Below, one piece after another: positions 9,841 through 18,360 of a stretch of 64,000 nt of DNA. This DNA is from Vallitalea longa (GTDB taxonomy: Bacteria; Bacillota; Clostridia; Lachnospirales; Vallitaleaceae). Where the stretch lies: NCBI RefSeq assembly GCF_027923465.1, contig NZ_BRLB01000004.1:186001-250000 (forward strand). Reading direction: 5' to 3'. Both the position numbers and the translations under genes were made by a program. Under the pieces are notes generated by a model. The model was not told where the DNA came from. It worked only from the letters and a program-made list of their open reading frames with translations, and did no database searches. Within the stretch, counting starts at the first letter, position 1; the number at the start of each line of letters is the position of its first letter.

Positions 9841-9956
9841 TAAACTACATGAATAACACATGATATAAATAAAAATTGATATGATACAAATATATTATTT
9901 CATTATGGGTATAATATTAATATCAACAACAGAATAAACAAGAAAGGTAGAAGACA

Positions 9957-10127
9957 ATGGAGCAAAAACAATTTAATAAGTTTTTTGAAAACTATAAACA
10001 TGCTGATGTAGATAGAAAAATTGAACTATATTGTTCTACACAGGGGCTGTCAGAAAGTCAATACATGCAGCTTCTGAGAAATTTTCCTGTTAATAAGATA
10101 CCTAAGCTTGAGAGAGCACTTAGTTAG
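9957..10127 (+). CDS. Small protein of 56 residues, function unknown
   Basis: A short reading frame starting MEQKQFNKFFENYKHADVD and ending with KIPKLERALS. It has a reasonable ribosome site (AGAAAGGTAG) and normal amino-acid composition for a small folded helical protein, without a membrane segment. It stands alone between the membrane operon and the gene at 10410. Codon use matches its neighbours, which supports coding. No function can be proposed. Confidence 0.55.
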   Translation: MEQKQFNKFFENYKHADVDRKIELYCSTQGLSESQYMQLLRNFPVNKIPKLERALS

Positions 10128-10306
10128 AATATTACATTTTTGTTAAGATATTAACTATATCTATCAATTGAAATTTATGAAGACATAGAAAGTATAGGTA
10201 CGGATTGCAAGTAAAAGATAGATTATACACTATTTTTTATTAAGCAATCCCTTTTAATTAATGGGAACATTAATTGGTCATACTACCTATTAATGCCAAA
10301 AAAATA

Positions 10307-10334
10307 TTGTATTATAATTTTTTTTTGCTATACT
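10307..10334 (+). promoter_or_regulatory. Predicted sigma-A promoter for the gene at 10410
   Basis: TTGTAT (10307-10312) and TATACT (10329-10334) are 16 bases apart, and the -10 box has an extended TGC directly before it. It lies about 75 bases before the start codon. Confidence 0.5.
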
Positions 10335-10409
10335 ATTAATATAAAGGTTATTACAAATATATTAACTATATATTTATAGTTATATAGATAATATTAAAAG
10401 GGTGTTTAT

Positions 10410-10724
10410 ATGGAATTTGCAAACAATATATATATAGGTGAAGAAATTAGCAATAAGAAAGCTAATAAAATAATAAAAAAACTTAAAAGGAAAAAACATA
10501 TACGAGATGTATATTTCTTGACATGCATAGAAGAATCAAGAAACCCTATGGAAATATTATTATCAACAGAATTATATAGGTTAATGGATAAAGGAAACAA
10601 TATATTGATAGTTGGTATTGCACATGGAAGGGATAACGCCTTTGAATTGGTAAGAGATATTTATGATGATGTATATACTAAGTGTTCAAATGTAGATATT
10701 GAATCTTATTTTAAGACAAGCTAG
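10410..10724 (+). CDS. Conserved hypothetical protein, 104 residues
   Basis: A soluble protein with a basic helical N-terminal half (KANKIIKKLKRKKHIRDVYF) and a C-terminal half with a strand-like stretch (NNILIVGIAHGRDNAFELV) that could form a small alpha/beta fold. I do not recognise the family. The ATG has a moderate AAAAGGGTG ribosome site. The next gene (membrane protein at 10765) starts 40 bases downstream, so a shared transcript is likely. No catalytic motif can be assigned. Confidence 0.65.
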   Translation: MEFANNIYIGEEISNKKANKIIKKLKRKKHIRDVYFLTCIEESRNPMEILLSTELYRLMDKGNNILIVGIAHGRDNAFELVRDIYDDVYTKCSNVDIESYFKTS

Positions 10725-10764
10725 TAATCAATTATGTGATAATAAACTAAAAGTGGTGATACGA

Positions 10765-11451
10765 ATGAAGAGTTTAAATGTTGGCGTTAGTATTATTGTT
10801 GGAATTTTATTGTTTTTTGTATTATTATTTACATCAACAGAAATGATAGCTTATAATATTAATCATTATAAATGGCAGTTCGAAAAACATGAGATAACAC
10901 GAGAAACCGAAATGGACTTAGAAGAACTCACTCGAGTTACTAAAAATATGATAGAGTATTTAAAAGGTTCTAGAGATACTTTAGATATGAAAGCTGTTAT
11001 AGATGGTAAAGAACAAGAAGTATTTGGAGAACGTGAAAAAAGCCATATGGTAGATGTGAAGAAATTATTTGTAATAGGTACATATATCAGAAATATAAGT
11101 TTTATAATTCTTATTGTAGCCATCGCTTATATGGTATTAAGAAATAAAAAGTTATTAATTGTTACACTTTCTATGGTTAAATATGTATTTGCAGTAATAA
11201 TTATGTTAATATTAATACTAGGTAGCTTGTTATTAATTAATTTCAATAAATATTTTACTATTTTCCACGAAATATTTTTTTCGAATGATCTATGGCTACT
11301 TGATCCTAAGACTGATATTTTAATTAATATGGTACCGGAAGTATTCTTTTTCCAGACAGCAATGATTGTATTAGGCATTTTCGTTACGAGCGTTATTGTA
11401 TTACTTATAATTATTGAGAAGTTTAAGAAGAGATTGATTAAACATTCTTGA
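10765..11451 (+). CDS. TIGR01906/DUF1461-type integral membrane protein
   Basis: A 228-residue protein with four membrane helices, at about residues 5-27, 105-125, 136-158 and 190-218. Between helices 1 and 2 lies an external loop that includes the family-like stretch LEELTRVTKNMIEYLKG. This matches TIGR01906 (DUF1461) membrane proteins of Gram-positive bacteria, whose function is not known. A longer reading frame could begin at 10699, but that would overlap the previous gene. The ATG at 10765 has an AAGTGGTGA ribosome site and gives the usual family N-terminus, so it is preferred. The DUF2953 gene follows after 33 bases. Confidence 0.8.
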   Translation: MKSLNVGVSIIVGILLFFVLLFTSTEMIAYNINHYKWQFEKHEITRETEMDLEELTRVTKNMIEYLKGSRDTLDMKAVIDGKEQEVFGEREKSHMVDVKKLFVIGTYIRNISFIILIVAIAYMVLRNKKLLIVTLSMVKYVFAVIIMLILILGSLLLINFNKYFTIFHEIFFSNDLWLLDPKTDILINMVPEVFFFQTAMIVLGIFVTSVIVLLIIIEKFKKRLIKHS

Positions 11452-11484
11452 CAGGAGTTCAAATAAAAATATAGGTGGTTAATT

Positions 11485-12510
11485 ATGTTAGCTATATTAC
11501 TTGGAATATTGAAGGTTTTACTATATATAATTTTATTTTTAATATTAATTATGGTATTATGTATATTAACCGTCTTGTTTGTGCCAATAAGGTACAGAGT
11601 TGAGGGGGAGAAGTATGATGCAATTAAGTTAGATGTTAGAGTCAGTTTTTTACTGCATATATTTTCTTTTAAATATCATATGGAGGATGAAACTAATACA
11701 AGTTTTAAGATATTTGGTAAAGATATATTGAAAAAGAAGAAAAATAAAAAAGCAAAAAAGACACATAGAAAAGATAGGTCCCCAAAAAAACATGCCAAAG
11801 ATAAAAATAATGAAGATGTAGAAAATAATAATGAAAATATAAATTATAGTGCAAATATAACTGATGAAGAAACAAAATGTAGTATTGATATAGACCAGAA
11901 AGTTAAAAAAACTATAAATCAAGAAGAATCCAAAAAAGACAGTGATAAAATTAGAGCTGAATCACAAATTGAAGAAGAAGCAGATAACAATACAATAGAG
12001 AATAAAATTAAATCCAGTGATAGAGTTAATTCAAAAAGTGAAAAACATAATAGAAAAAAATCTAATAAAAAAAATAAAATGGAACAACATAAGAAAGAAC
12101 ATAAAAAACAACATAAAAAAGATAAATCTGCTAACGGTAAAAAAAATATAAAACAAGTATTGAACACCATAAAAGATTTTATTAAAAATGAAGAAAACAG
12201 AGCTGTCATAAAAATGATAAAAGATAAAATCTTAAAAATGATTAAACACATTTTACCTAAAAAATTCATGGCCAAAATGATTATCGGTACTGGCGATCCT
12301 GCTTCAACAGGATATGTAGTAGGTGCAGTTAGTATACTATACACAGTCACTGGTAATAAATTAAAAGTTGTACCTGATTTTACTGAAAAAATTTTCCAAG
12401 GTTGTTTTTATGGAAAAGGAAAAATATATTTAATAGTGTTACTAAAAAATACATTAAGTATTATTTTAGATAAAAGAGTTAGAAAATTATACAAAGCATA
12501 TAAGGCTTGA
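11485..12510 (+). CDS. DUF2953 membrane protein (YtfI-like)
   Basis: A 341-residue protein with an N-terminal membrane helix (about residues 4-34). A short conserved part follows (VPIRYRVEGEKYDAIKLDVR), then a long Lys/Glu/Asn-rich low-complexity segment (about 78-215). The C-terminal DUF2953 core contains GTGDPASTGYVVGAVSILY. DUF2953 proteins are typically encoded next to ytfJ/gerW, as in Bacillus subtilis ytfI-ytfJ, and the same order is seen here with 39 bases between the genes. A role in sporulation or spore envelope assembly is inferred only from this pairing. The Lys-rich insert is longer than in most relatives. Confidence 0.82.
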   Translation: MLAILLGILKVLLYIILFLILIMVLCILTVLFVPIRYRVEGEKYDAIKLDVRVSFLLHIFSFKYHMEDETNTSFKIFGKDILKKKKNKKAKKTHRKDRSPKKHAKDKNNEDVENNNENINYSANITDEETKCSIDIDQKVKKTINQEESKKDSDKIRAESQIEEEADNNTIENKIKSSDRVNSKSEKHNRKKSNKKNKMEQHKKEHKKQHKKDKSANGKKNIKQVLNTIKDFIKNEENRAVIKMIKDKILKMIKHILPKKFMAKMIIGTGDPASTGYVVGAVSILYTVTGNKLKVVPDFTEKIFQGCFYGKGKIYLIVLLKNTLSIILDKRVRKLYKAYKA

Positions 12511-12549
12511 GAAAATCGTTATTGTTAACGAATATAAGGAGGAAAATGA

Positions 12550-12948
12550 ATGGAATCAAATTTTAAGAAAACTGTAGAATCATTATTTAATGGAATGGAG
12601 AATTTCGTTTCAACAAAAACAGTAGTAGGCGAAGCAATCAATATAGGAGATACTATAATATTACCATTAGTTGATGTTTCATTTGGTGTAGGTGCAGGAG
12701 CTTCAGAAGAAGCTAAAGAAAAAACTAAAGGAATTGGCGGAGGAGCTTTAGGTGCTAAAATAAGTCCAAGTGCTGTTTTGGTTATACAAGATGGACAAAC
12801 ACGATTAGTTAATGTCAAGAACCAAGATAGTTTAACTAAGATAATTGACATGGTTCCTAATATAATGGATAAATTTACTGCAAAGAAGAAAAATAATGCA
12901 GAAGAAGAAAAAGTTACAAAAGAAAATTATCCAGAAGACGAGGAATAA
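12550..12948 (+). CDS. ytfJ: GerW/YtfJ family sporulation protein
   Basis: A 132-residue protein with the YtfJ core: TVVGEAINIGDTIILPLVDV, then a glycine-rich stretch GVGAGASEEA...GIGGGALGAK and SPSAVLVIQDG. In Bacillus subtilis GerW (YtfJ) is made in the forespore and is needed for normal germination with L-alanine. The gene follows a DUF2953 gene as in Bacillus and has a strong ribosome site (AAGGAGG). The acidic tail after residue 115 is variable in the family. A spore-specific promoter was not clearly visible, so it may be read from upstream. Confidence 0.9.
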   Translation: MESNFKKTVESLFNGMENFVSTKTVVGEAINIGDTIILPLVDVSFGVGAGASEEAKEKTKGIGGGALGAKISPSAVLVIQDGQTRLVNVKNQDSLTKIIDMVPNIMDKFTAKKKNNAEEEKVTKENYPEDEE

Positions 12949-12977
12949 TAAAAACTTAATATAGGAGAAAATTTCTT

Positions 12978-13808
12978 ATGAAAAAATTATTTAGATTAGT
13001 GTTATGCTTATGTTTGAGTTCTATTGTTTTATTAAACGTTCCAGTATCAGCAATAGATAAGAATCCACCAATATCCGTAAAGATTAATGATAATTATATA
13101 CTCATGGATACTGAACCTTTATTGATAGATAATACTTTATATGTACCATTAAGGGCAATAGTTACTGCATTGAATGCAGAAATCGTATGGGATGGTGAAA
13201 CACATAAAATAACAATCAGCGAAGGAGAAAATAAGATTGAACTATCGTTGGATTCCAATATCGCTTATGTTAACGGTCACCAATTTGAATTAGATATTGC
13301 GCCACCTCTAATAAATAATAGAACAATGGTGCCTATAAGATTTTTTGCTGAAAGTATGGCCTGTACAGTTAATTATAATCAAAAAGTCTATACAGTAGAA
13401 ATATCTAGAGATGGTATAGCTGTTCCTGCTGCAAGTATTGTTGACAGAGGTTATACAGATGAAGATCTGCTTTTATTGGCCAAGATAATTACTGTAGAAG
13501 TTAATTATATAAGTTTTGATGCGAAGATTGCAGTAGCTAATGTTGTGATTAATAGAAAAAATGATCCTCAGTTCCCTAATACTATAGAAGGGGTTATTTA
13601 TGATAATAGGTATTGTGTTCAATTTCCACCAGCTCACAAGTCTAATTTTTCAAAGAAAGAGCCTAAAACAGATTGTATCATCGCAGCAAAAATGGCTTTT
13701 GAAGGTGTTAATAACGTAGATAAATGTTTATATTTTAATAATAGACCATTTAAATCAAAATCTAAAGATTTTTATAAAAAGATAGATTCAGAGTATTTTT
13801 ATTATTAA
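12978..13808 (+). CDS. Secreted cell-wall hydrolase with copper-amine-oxidase-like N-domain
   Basis: A 276-residue exported protein. A signal peptide (residues 1-26, ending VPVSA) is followed by a copper-amine-oxidase-like N-terminal domain (about 30-145, with the typical YVPLRAIVTALNAEIVWDG and RTMVPIRFFAESM). A SleB/CwlJ-type Hydrolase_2 domain follows (about 165-276). The hydrolase domain keeps the catalytic-region Glu (TVEVNY) and the AVANVVINRKNDPQFPNTI and YFNNRPF motifs. Enzymes of this class act as spore-cortex lytic transglycosylases or vegetative wall hydrolases. It lies 29 bases after ytfJ, which favours a spore or germination role. Confidence 0.88.
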   Translation: MKKLFRLVLCLCLSSIVLLNVPVSAIDKNPPISVKINDNYILMDTEPLLIDNTLYVPLRAIVTALNAEIVWDGETHKITISEGENKIELSLDSNIAYVNGHQFELDIAPPLINNRTMVPIRFFAESMACTVNYNQKVYTVEISRDGIAVPAASIVDRGYTDEDLLLLAKIITVEVNYISFDAKIAVANVVINRKNDPQFPNTIEGVIYDNRYCVQFPPAHKSNFSKKEPKTDCIIAAKMAFEGVNNVDKCLYFNNRPFKSKSKDFYKKIDSEYFYY

Positions 13809-13824
13809 ATGTGAAAAATAGATA

Positions 13825-13854
13825 TTGATAGATGCTATAATTTGATGGTATACT
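13825..13854 (+). promoter_or_regulatory. Predicted sigma-A promoter for 13925-14453
   Basis: TTGATA (13825-13830) and TATACT (13849-13854) are 18 bases apart, and the start codon follows about 70 bases downstream. Confidence 0.55.
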
Positions 13855-13924
13855 ACCTATGTTTATAAGTAAGTTATAATAAATATAATTGAAACATATT
13901 TATTATACAGAGAGGTGAAAAATA

Positions 13925-14158
13925 TTGAGTAAAAAATTTGCACCGATTTTTATAACAGTATTAATATGCCTGTTCGGCATTCTTCAATTAACTGGTATAT
14001 CTTATTTGATTATTATTTCAGATAATATCCTATTTAGAGTTTTTGGAGTAATATTTGTTATAGTTATAATATGGGTAATTATTGCACTTATAGTTAATCT
14101 TGTAAGAAGACTAAAAGAAATAAAGGAGGAAAAAGAAGATGATCTTAGTAAATACTGA
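13925..14158 (+). CDS. Small two-helix membrane protein
   Basis: A 77-residue protein starting at a TTG codon preceded by GAGAGGTGA. It has two membrane helices (about residues 7-30 and 37-60) and a charged Glu/Lys tail. It overlaps the downstream YbjQ-family gene by 20 bases, and its 3' end contains that gene's ribosome site, so the two are translationally linked. Small membrane proteins are often coupled to YbjQ genes; the function of the pair is unknown. Confidence 0.75.
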   Translation: MSKKFAPIFITVLICLFGILQLTGISYLIIISDNILFRVFGVIFVIVIIWVIIALIVNLVRRLKEIKEEKEDDLSKY

Positions 14159-14453
14159 TTTTATTTCCGATAAAAAGCTAGAAACTTTATCTATAGTAAA
14201 AGGTTCTACAATTCAATCAAAACATGTTGGTAAAGATATAATGAGCTCATTCAAAACCATTGTTGGTGGAGAGCTTGGTGCTTATAATAAAATGATGAAT
14301 GAAGCAAGAGCGTTAGCTACAAAACGTATGGTTGAAGAAGCTGAATCATTGAATGCTGACGGTATAGTCAATATTAGATATGCATCAAGTGCTATTATGC
14401 AAGGAGCTGCAGAAGTTATTGCATATGGTACAGCAGTTAAATTTGTAGAATAA
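14139..14453 (+). CDS. YbjQ/UPF0145 family protein
   Basis: A 104-residue cytoplasmic protein with the UPF0145 (YbjQ) fold signature: a SIVKGSTIQSKHVGKDI stretch, the TIVGGELGAYNKMMNEAR core, then A-rich helices and an EVIAYGTAVKF end. YbjQ proteins form pentameric rings and are called putative heavy-metal-binding proteins, although no metal role has been shown. The ATG at 14139 sits 10 bases after GGAGG inside the previous gene. A strong terminator (14458-14486) follows immediately. Confidence 0.9.
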   Translation: MILVNTDFISDKKLETLSIVKGSTIQSKHVGKDIMSSFKTIVGGELGAYNKMMNEARALATKRMVEEAESLNADGIVNIRYASSAIMQGAAEVIAYGTAVKFVE

Positions 14454-14457
14454 TCAT

Positions 14458-14486
14458 AATCTAGGCTATAATTGCCTAGATTTTTT
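14458..14486 (+). terminator. Rho-independent terminator after the YbjQ gene
   Basis: A perfect 9-bp stem (AATCTAGGC / GCCTAGATT) with a 7-base loop, followed by a six-T run. Confidence 0.92.
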
Positions 14487-14560
14487 GGTATTAATAATAA
14501 GAGAACTTTGTTTGCTGTAATTATTTTGACACAGAATAATAGTAGAAAGGATTAAATGAT

Positions 14561-15451
14561 ATGTACTCACATGTAGATTGTATATCTTGTATAATTAATA
14601 AAGCTAATGAGCTGGCTGATAAATATATCACTGATAAAAAAGAAAAATATAAATTCATGAATAAAGTATTACGTGACATTGCTGATACGGAATATGAAAA
14701 AACAGCACCATACATAAGTGCAAAAACAAATAGGATTTTACATAGTATAACAGGAGTAGTTGATTTTTATAAAGAAGAAAAAGTTCTGTACAATGAAAAA
14801 ATGTTAGCAATGGAAAACGATATGAGAGAAATGATTGGAAAATCCAATGATAGATTAGTAGATGCTCTTAGAATAGCAATGGCAGGTAATGTAATCGATT
14901 TTGGAGCACTTAAAAATATCAGTATGGAACTTATAGAAGAGATTATCCGTAAAACCATGGATAGTGAAGTTAATGACGATGCTTATGATAAGTTTATTAA
15001 TGAACTTTCCAAAGCAAAAACTATTTTATACTTAGGAGATAATACCGGTGAGGTAGTTTGTGATAAAATATTAATGGATGAAATTACCAATAAATTTCCT
15101 GATGTAACAATCTATTTTGCAACTAGAGGCGAACCAGTTCTTAACGATGTCAATGAAGAAGATGCCTATTTAGTTGGGATAGATAAATATGCTAAGATAA
15201 TTAATAATGGGACTGATATACCTGGAACAGATTTAGATGAAGTATCAGATGAATTTAAAGATATTTTCTATAATAAGGCAGATGTTATCATTTCAAAAGG
15301 ACAAGGGAATTTTGAAACATTATCTGGTAGCGGTCATAACATATTTTATTTATTTTTATGTAAATGTGATATGATTACAAGAATACTTAATATAGAAAAA
15401 CTATCTGCAATGTTTTTGTATGAGAAGGATATTGATAAAACTTTATTATAA
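14561..15451 (+). CDS. DUF89 / ARMT1-like metal-dependent phosphatase
   Basis: A 296-residue protein of the DUF89 damage-control phosphatase family. It has the N-terminal cysteine pair (CISCI), the central YLGDNTGEVVCDKIL with the metal-binding Asp-Asn, and the downstream DVIISKGQGNFETLSG motif. Members hydrolyse phosphorylated metabolites that arise as damage products (for example sugar phosphates and phosphopantetheine derivatives), with Mn, Co or Ni. The bacterial subgroup with this short N-domain has no assigned substrate. It is monocistronic by position. It has a GAAAGG ribosome site before the ATG. Confidence 0.85.
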   Translation: MYSHVDCISCIINKANELADKYITDKKEKYKFMNKVLRDIADTEYEKTAPYISAKTNRILHSITGVVDFYKEEKVLYNEKMLAMENDMREMIGKSNDRLVDALRIAMAGNVIDFGALKNISMELIEEIIRKTMDSEVNDDAYDKFINELSKAKTILYLGDNTGEVVCDKILMDEITNKFPDVTIYFATRGEPVLNDVNEEDAYLVGIDKYAKIINNGTDIPGTDLDEVSDEFKDIFYNKADVIISKGQGNFETLSGSGHNIFYLFLCKCDMITRILNIEKLSAMFLYEKDIDKTLL

Positions 15452-15534
15452 ATATCATTTTTTCTTCTTCTTCATAACTTTTTCATATTGTTATTCTATA
15501 ATTATATTAACAAATCGAAAAGGAGGCATTATAT

Positions 15535-16023
15535 ATGAAGACATTAAAAAACATTACAATAGGTTTGTTAGGAACACTATTAATAGGAACAGTAGCATTT
15601 GCAGCTACGCCTGCTGAGATTTATTCAGAAGTTACAGGAGTAACAGAAGAAGAAGCTTATGACTTAAGGCAGGATGGTCAGACTTTTGGAGAACTTGCAG
15701 AAGAAAACGGTGTGTATGAAGAATTTACAGACAAGATGCTGGAAGAAAAGATTACAATAATTGAAGACAAAGTAGATCAAGAATTACTGACAAGAGAAGA
15801 AGCTGACGAATTAATTGCTAAGCTAAAAGATAACGTTGGTAATTGTGATCCTTCTAATCCACCAAGACTAGGACAAGAAGTAGGATTGAATTGTGGAAAC
15901 GGAAATGGTAAAGGAAATGGAGCATGTAATGGTGCTAGATTAAGAAATGGTAATGGAAACGGAAATGGTAACGGATATGGAAGAAACGGAGGCAGAGGTT
16001 ATGGCCTCGGAAGAAAAAACTAA
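15535..16023 (+). CDS. Secreted DUF2680-like protein with Gly/Asn-rich tail
   Basis: A 162-residue exported protein with a signal peptide at residues 1-23 ending AFAA. A helical domain (about 25-100) contains EVTGVTEEEAYDLRQDGQTF and LTREEADELIAKLKD, resembling the DUF2680/YckD repeats of clostridial exported proteins. The C-terminus (about 115-162) is a low-complexity tail of Gly, Asn and Arg built from NGNGNG and NGYGRNGGRGYG units. It has an AAAGGAGG ribosome site and its own terminator. It lies just before a two-component system whose sensor has a Met/His-rich external segment. This recalls small exported proteins near envelope-stress or metal-sensing systems, but the link is inference. 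Confidence 0.75.
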   Translation: MKTLKNITIGLLGTLLIGTVAFAATPAEIYSEVTGVTEEEAYDLRQDGQTFGELAEENGVYEEFTDKMLEEKITIIEDKVDQELLTREEADELIAKLKDNVGNCDPSNPPRLGQEVGLNCGNGNGKGNGACNGARLRNGNGNGNGNGYGRNGGRGYGLGRKN

Positions 16024-16038
16024 TTAACTATACTTACT

Positions 16039-16066
16039 AAAAAGCAGCTTAGAAAGCTGCTTTTTT
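16039..16066 (+). terminator. Rho-independent terminator after the secreted Gly/Asn-rich protein
   Basis: The arms AAAGCAGCTT and AAGCTGCTTT enclose a 3-base loop and are followed by a T-run. Confidence 0.92.
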
Positions 16067-16175
16067 CATATCAAATATTAAATTGGAAAGTTCTATTTAT
16101 TATTTCCTTGAAATCTTTTGTAGGCGTAGCCTCTTTGGTTTAAAATAAGGAGAATAATGCTATGTAGTACTTTGC

Positions 16176-16204
16176 TTGCATAGATAATACGCTTTTGATA
16201 AAAT
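16176..16204 (+). promoter_or_regulatory. Predicted promoter of the two-component/NRPS operon
   Basis: TTGCAT (16176-16181) and TAAAAT (16199-16204) are 17 bases apart and lie 37 bases before the response-regulator start. An overlapping TATAAT at 16204 is an alternative -10 box. Confidence 0.45.
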
Positions 16205-16240
16205 ATAATAAATACTAATTGGTTATGGAAAGGATAGAAT

Positions 16241-16942
16241 ATGAAAGAGAAGATACTGGTTATTGATGATGAACATGGATTATTAGAAGTAGTTGAAGCA
16301 TATTTACTTAAAGAAGGTTATGAAGTATTTACTGTGGATAATGGTAATGAAGCTTTATTGATGTATGATGAAATCAATCCTGATTTTATTGTATTGGATT
16401 TAATGCTTCCAGATGTTTCTGGAGAAAATATATGTAAAATTATTAGAGAGAAATCAGATGTACCTATTCTGATGTTAACTGCAAAAAATATGGAAGAGGA
16501 TAAAATAAATGGATTAGCTTTAGGTGCAGATGATTATTTAACAAAACCTTTTAGTCCAAGAGAATTGGTCATGAGAATTAAGGCAATATTAAGACGAACT
16601 AATAAAGGCAAATATGGTTATGATAATACTATGATATCATTCAATAATAAAGATATACTAATTAATAAAGATGAACATATCGTGAAAAAGTCAGGTGAAA
16701 TCCTTAATGTAACCCCTAATGAGTATGAGATACTTCTTCTTTTTGCAAGAAATCCTAATAAAGTTTTTACTAGGGCGCAAATAATAGACGCAGCATTAGG
16801 ATATGAATTCATAGGATATGACAGGACTATAGATGCCCATATAAAAAATCTACGGAAGAAGATTGAAGATGATATAAAAGATCCAAAATATATACTAACT
16901 GTTTATGGTGTAGGATATAAGTTCAAAGGGAAACAAGACTAA
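16241..16942 (+). CDS. OmpR/PhoB-family response regulator
   Basis: A 233-residue regulator. The receiver domain (1-115) has the acidic pocket D9/D10, phospho-acceptor D53 (IVLDLMLPD) and the conserved K in LTKPFSPREL. The winged-helix DNA-binding domain (about 130-230) ends in YILTVYGVGYKFKG. It is followed after 19 bases by its histidine kinase and then, after another 25 bases, by an NRPS gene. The peptide synthetase is therefore probably under the same transcript and possibly autoregulated by this system. Stimulus unknown; see the kinase for a metal-like sensor segment. Confidence 0.93.
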   Translation: MKEKILVIDDEHGLLEVVEAYLLKEGYEVFTVDNGNEALLMYDEINPDFIVLDLMLPDVSGENICKIIREKSDVPILMLTAKNMEEDKINGLALGADDYLTKPFSPRELVMRIKAILRRTNKGKYGYDNTMISFNNKDILINKDEHIVKKSGEILNVTPNEYEILLLFARNPNKVFTRAQIIDAALGYEFIGYDRTIDAHIKNLRKKIEDDIKDPKYILTVYGVGYKFKGKQD

Positions 16943-16961
16943 AAACTGGATGTGATTTAGT

Positions 16962-18335
16962 ATGATAAGTCTAAGTAAGAGAATTATGAAAAATTCTATA
17001 GCGATATCATTAATAACTGTTATAGTAATCATTATAATGTCTAATATTGCTATAAAATATTATTTTACTGATTATGTAGTAGAACAGAGTAAGTTGGATG
17101 ATGAAGAAATAATAAACTATGTAGATAATAGCCTTCAAAATAATGGGACCATTGATAATGAAGAATTAGCATACCTTAAACAACAAGCTCATTTTAAGAA
17201 TGTAGAAGTTATCTTAATGGATAAAGATAGAGAAATATTATTGATAAGTAGTATGGGTATGGGCATGGGAAAAGGAATGGGTCATAACAATATGCATAAA
17301 AATCCATATAAAGAGGATTTTGACTATGACGAACATACAATCATGTATGAAGATGAGGTGGTAGGTTATCTAAGTATAGGTCATTATAAGAATGTAATTA
17401 ACGATAAAGTGAATAATGACTTCATGTATGCAATTAATATTCTGTATGTTATTTCTTTTTTCATAGCTATGTTGCTTGCTATTTTTTTAAGTCGTATTCT
17501 TGCTAGAAGACTTACACGACCTATTATCAAGATTAACGATAGTACTCATAATATATCAAAAGGTAATTATGAATGTGTCAAGAATATAAAAGCTGATACT
17601 AAGGAAATATACGAACTAGCAATATCAATTGAAGAATTAGCAAGACAACTTAGTGAACAAGAACAATTAAGGAAAAGATTAAGTAATGATATATCCCACG
17701 AACTTAGGAGTCCTCTAGCTGTTCTAAGAAGTCAGATAGAAGCCTTGATTGATGGAGTATTAGAACCTACAGAAGAAAGACTTGCTAGATTAAATGATGA
17801 AATAGTTAGAATGACCAAACTAATTAACGATCTTAATGAATTGGTAACTATCGAGAGTGAACATCTACAATTAAAAATTATGAAAATCAATCTTGCAGAA
17901 GAATTATCCACAAGCATTGATGGATTCATACCTCTTATGGAAAGTAAAGGCATCCAGTTAATTCATGAATCAGAGAGTGAAATCTACATTAATGGAGATA
18001 AGGATAGACTTAAGCAAATATTTGTTAATTTGCTCACTAATGCATATAAATATACTAATGAGGGTGGTATCATAAAAGTTATATTAACTAAAAATGAAGA
18101 TGAAGCTATAATTAGATTTATTGATACAGGTATTGGAATAAAAAAAGGAGATTTATCTTATGTCTTTCAGAGATTCTACAGAGGAGACGAATCTAGGAGT
18201 AGGAAAACAGGAGGTGCTGGAATTGGATTATCAATTGTTAAAGAATTGGTAAAAGCACATGACGGGATTATAACAGTGGATAGTGAAATAGGAAAAGGAT
18301 CTATATTTACTATAAAATTCAAGCTCAGTCAATAG
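16962..18335 (+). CDS. Sensor histidine kinase with Met/His-rich external segment
   Basis: A 457-residue kinase. TM1 (about residues 12-35) is followed by a short external domain, then TM2 (about 157-177) and a HAMP domain. The HisKA domain carries phospho-acceptor H246 (DISHELRSPLAVL). The HATPase domain has the N box (NLLTNAYKY) and G boxes (DTGIGIKKGD and GGAGIGLSIVKEL). Residues 98-112 of the external domain read MGMGMGKGMGHNNMH, a cluster of five Met and two His that would suit Cu(I)/Ag(I) or other soft-metal binding. No copper exporter is nearby. It forms a pair with the response regulator upstream and precedes the NRPS. Confidence 0.93.
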   Translation: MISLSKRIMKNSIAISLITVIVIIIMSNIAIKYYFTDYVVEQSKLDDEEIINYVDNSLQNNGTIDNEELAYLKQQAHFKNVEVILMDKDREILLISSMGMGMGKGMGHNNMHKNPYKEDFDYDEHTIMYEDEVVGYLSIGHYKNVINDKVNNDFMYAINILYVISFFIAMLLAIFLSRILARRLTRPIIKINDSTHNISKGNYECVKNIKADTKEIYELAISIEELARQLSEQEQLRKRLSNDISHELRSPLAVLRSQIEALIDGVLEPTEERLARLNDEIVRMTKLINDLNELVTIESEHLQLKIMKINLAEELSTSIDGFIPLMESKGIQLIHESESEIYINGDKDRLKQIFVNLLTNAYKYTNEGGIIKVILTKNEDEAIIRFIDTGIGIKKGDLSYVFQRFYRGDESRSRKTGGAGIGLSIVKELVKAHDGIITVDSEIGKGSIFTIKFKLSQ

Positions 18336-18360
18336 CAAGGAGCAGATAAGGGGAATCAAA

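Noticed and set aside
15420-15617. 65-codon frame overlapping the ends of two genes
   Set aside because: It spans the end of the DUF89 gene and the signal peptide of the next gene in another frame and has no ribosome site.
15895-15990. Repeated GGAAATGG/GGTAATGG units as a possible DNA repeat or CRISPR-like array
   Set aside because: They are in-frame codons of the Gly/Asn-rich tail; there are no spacers.
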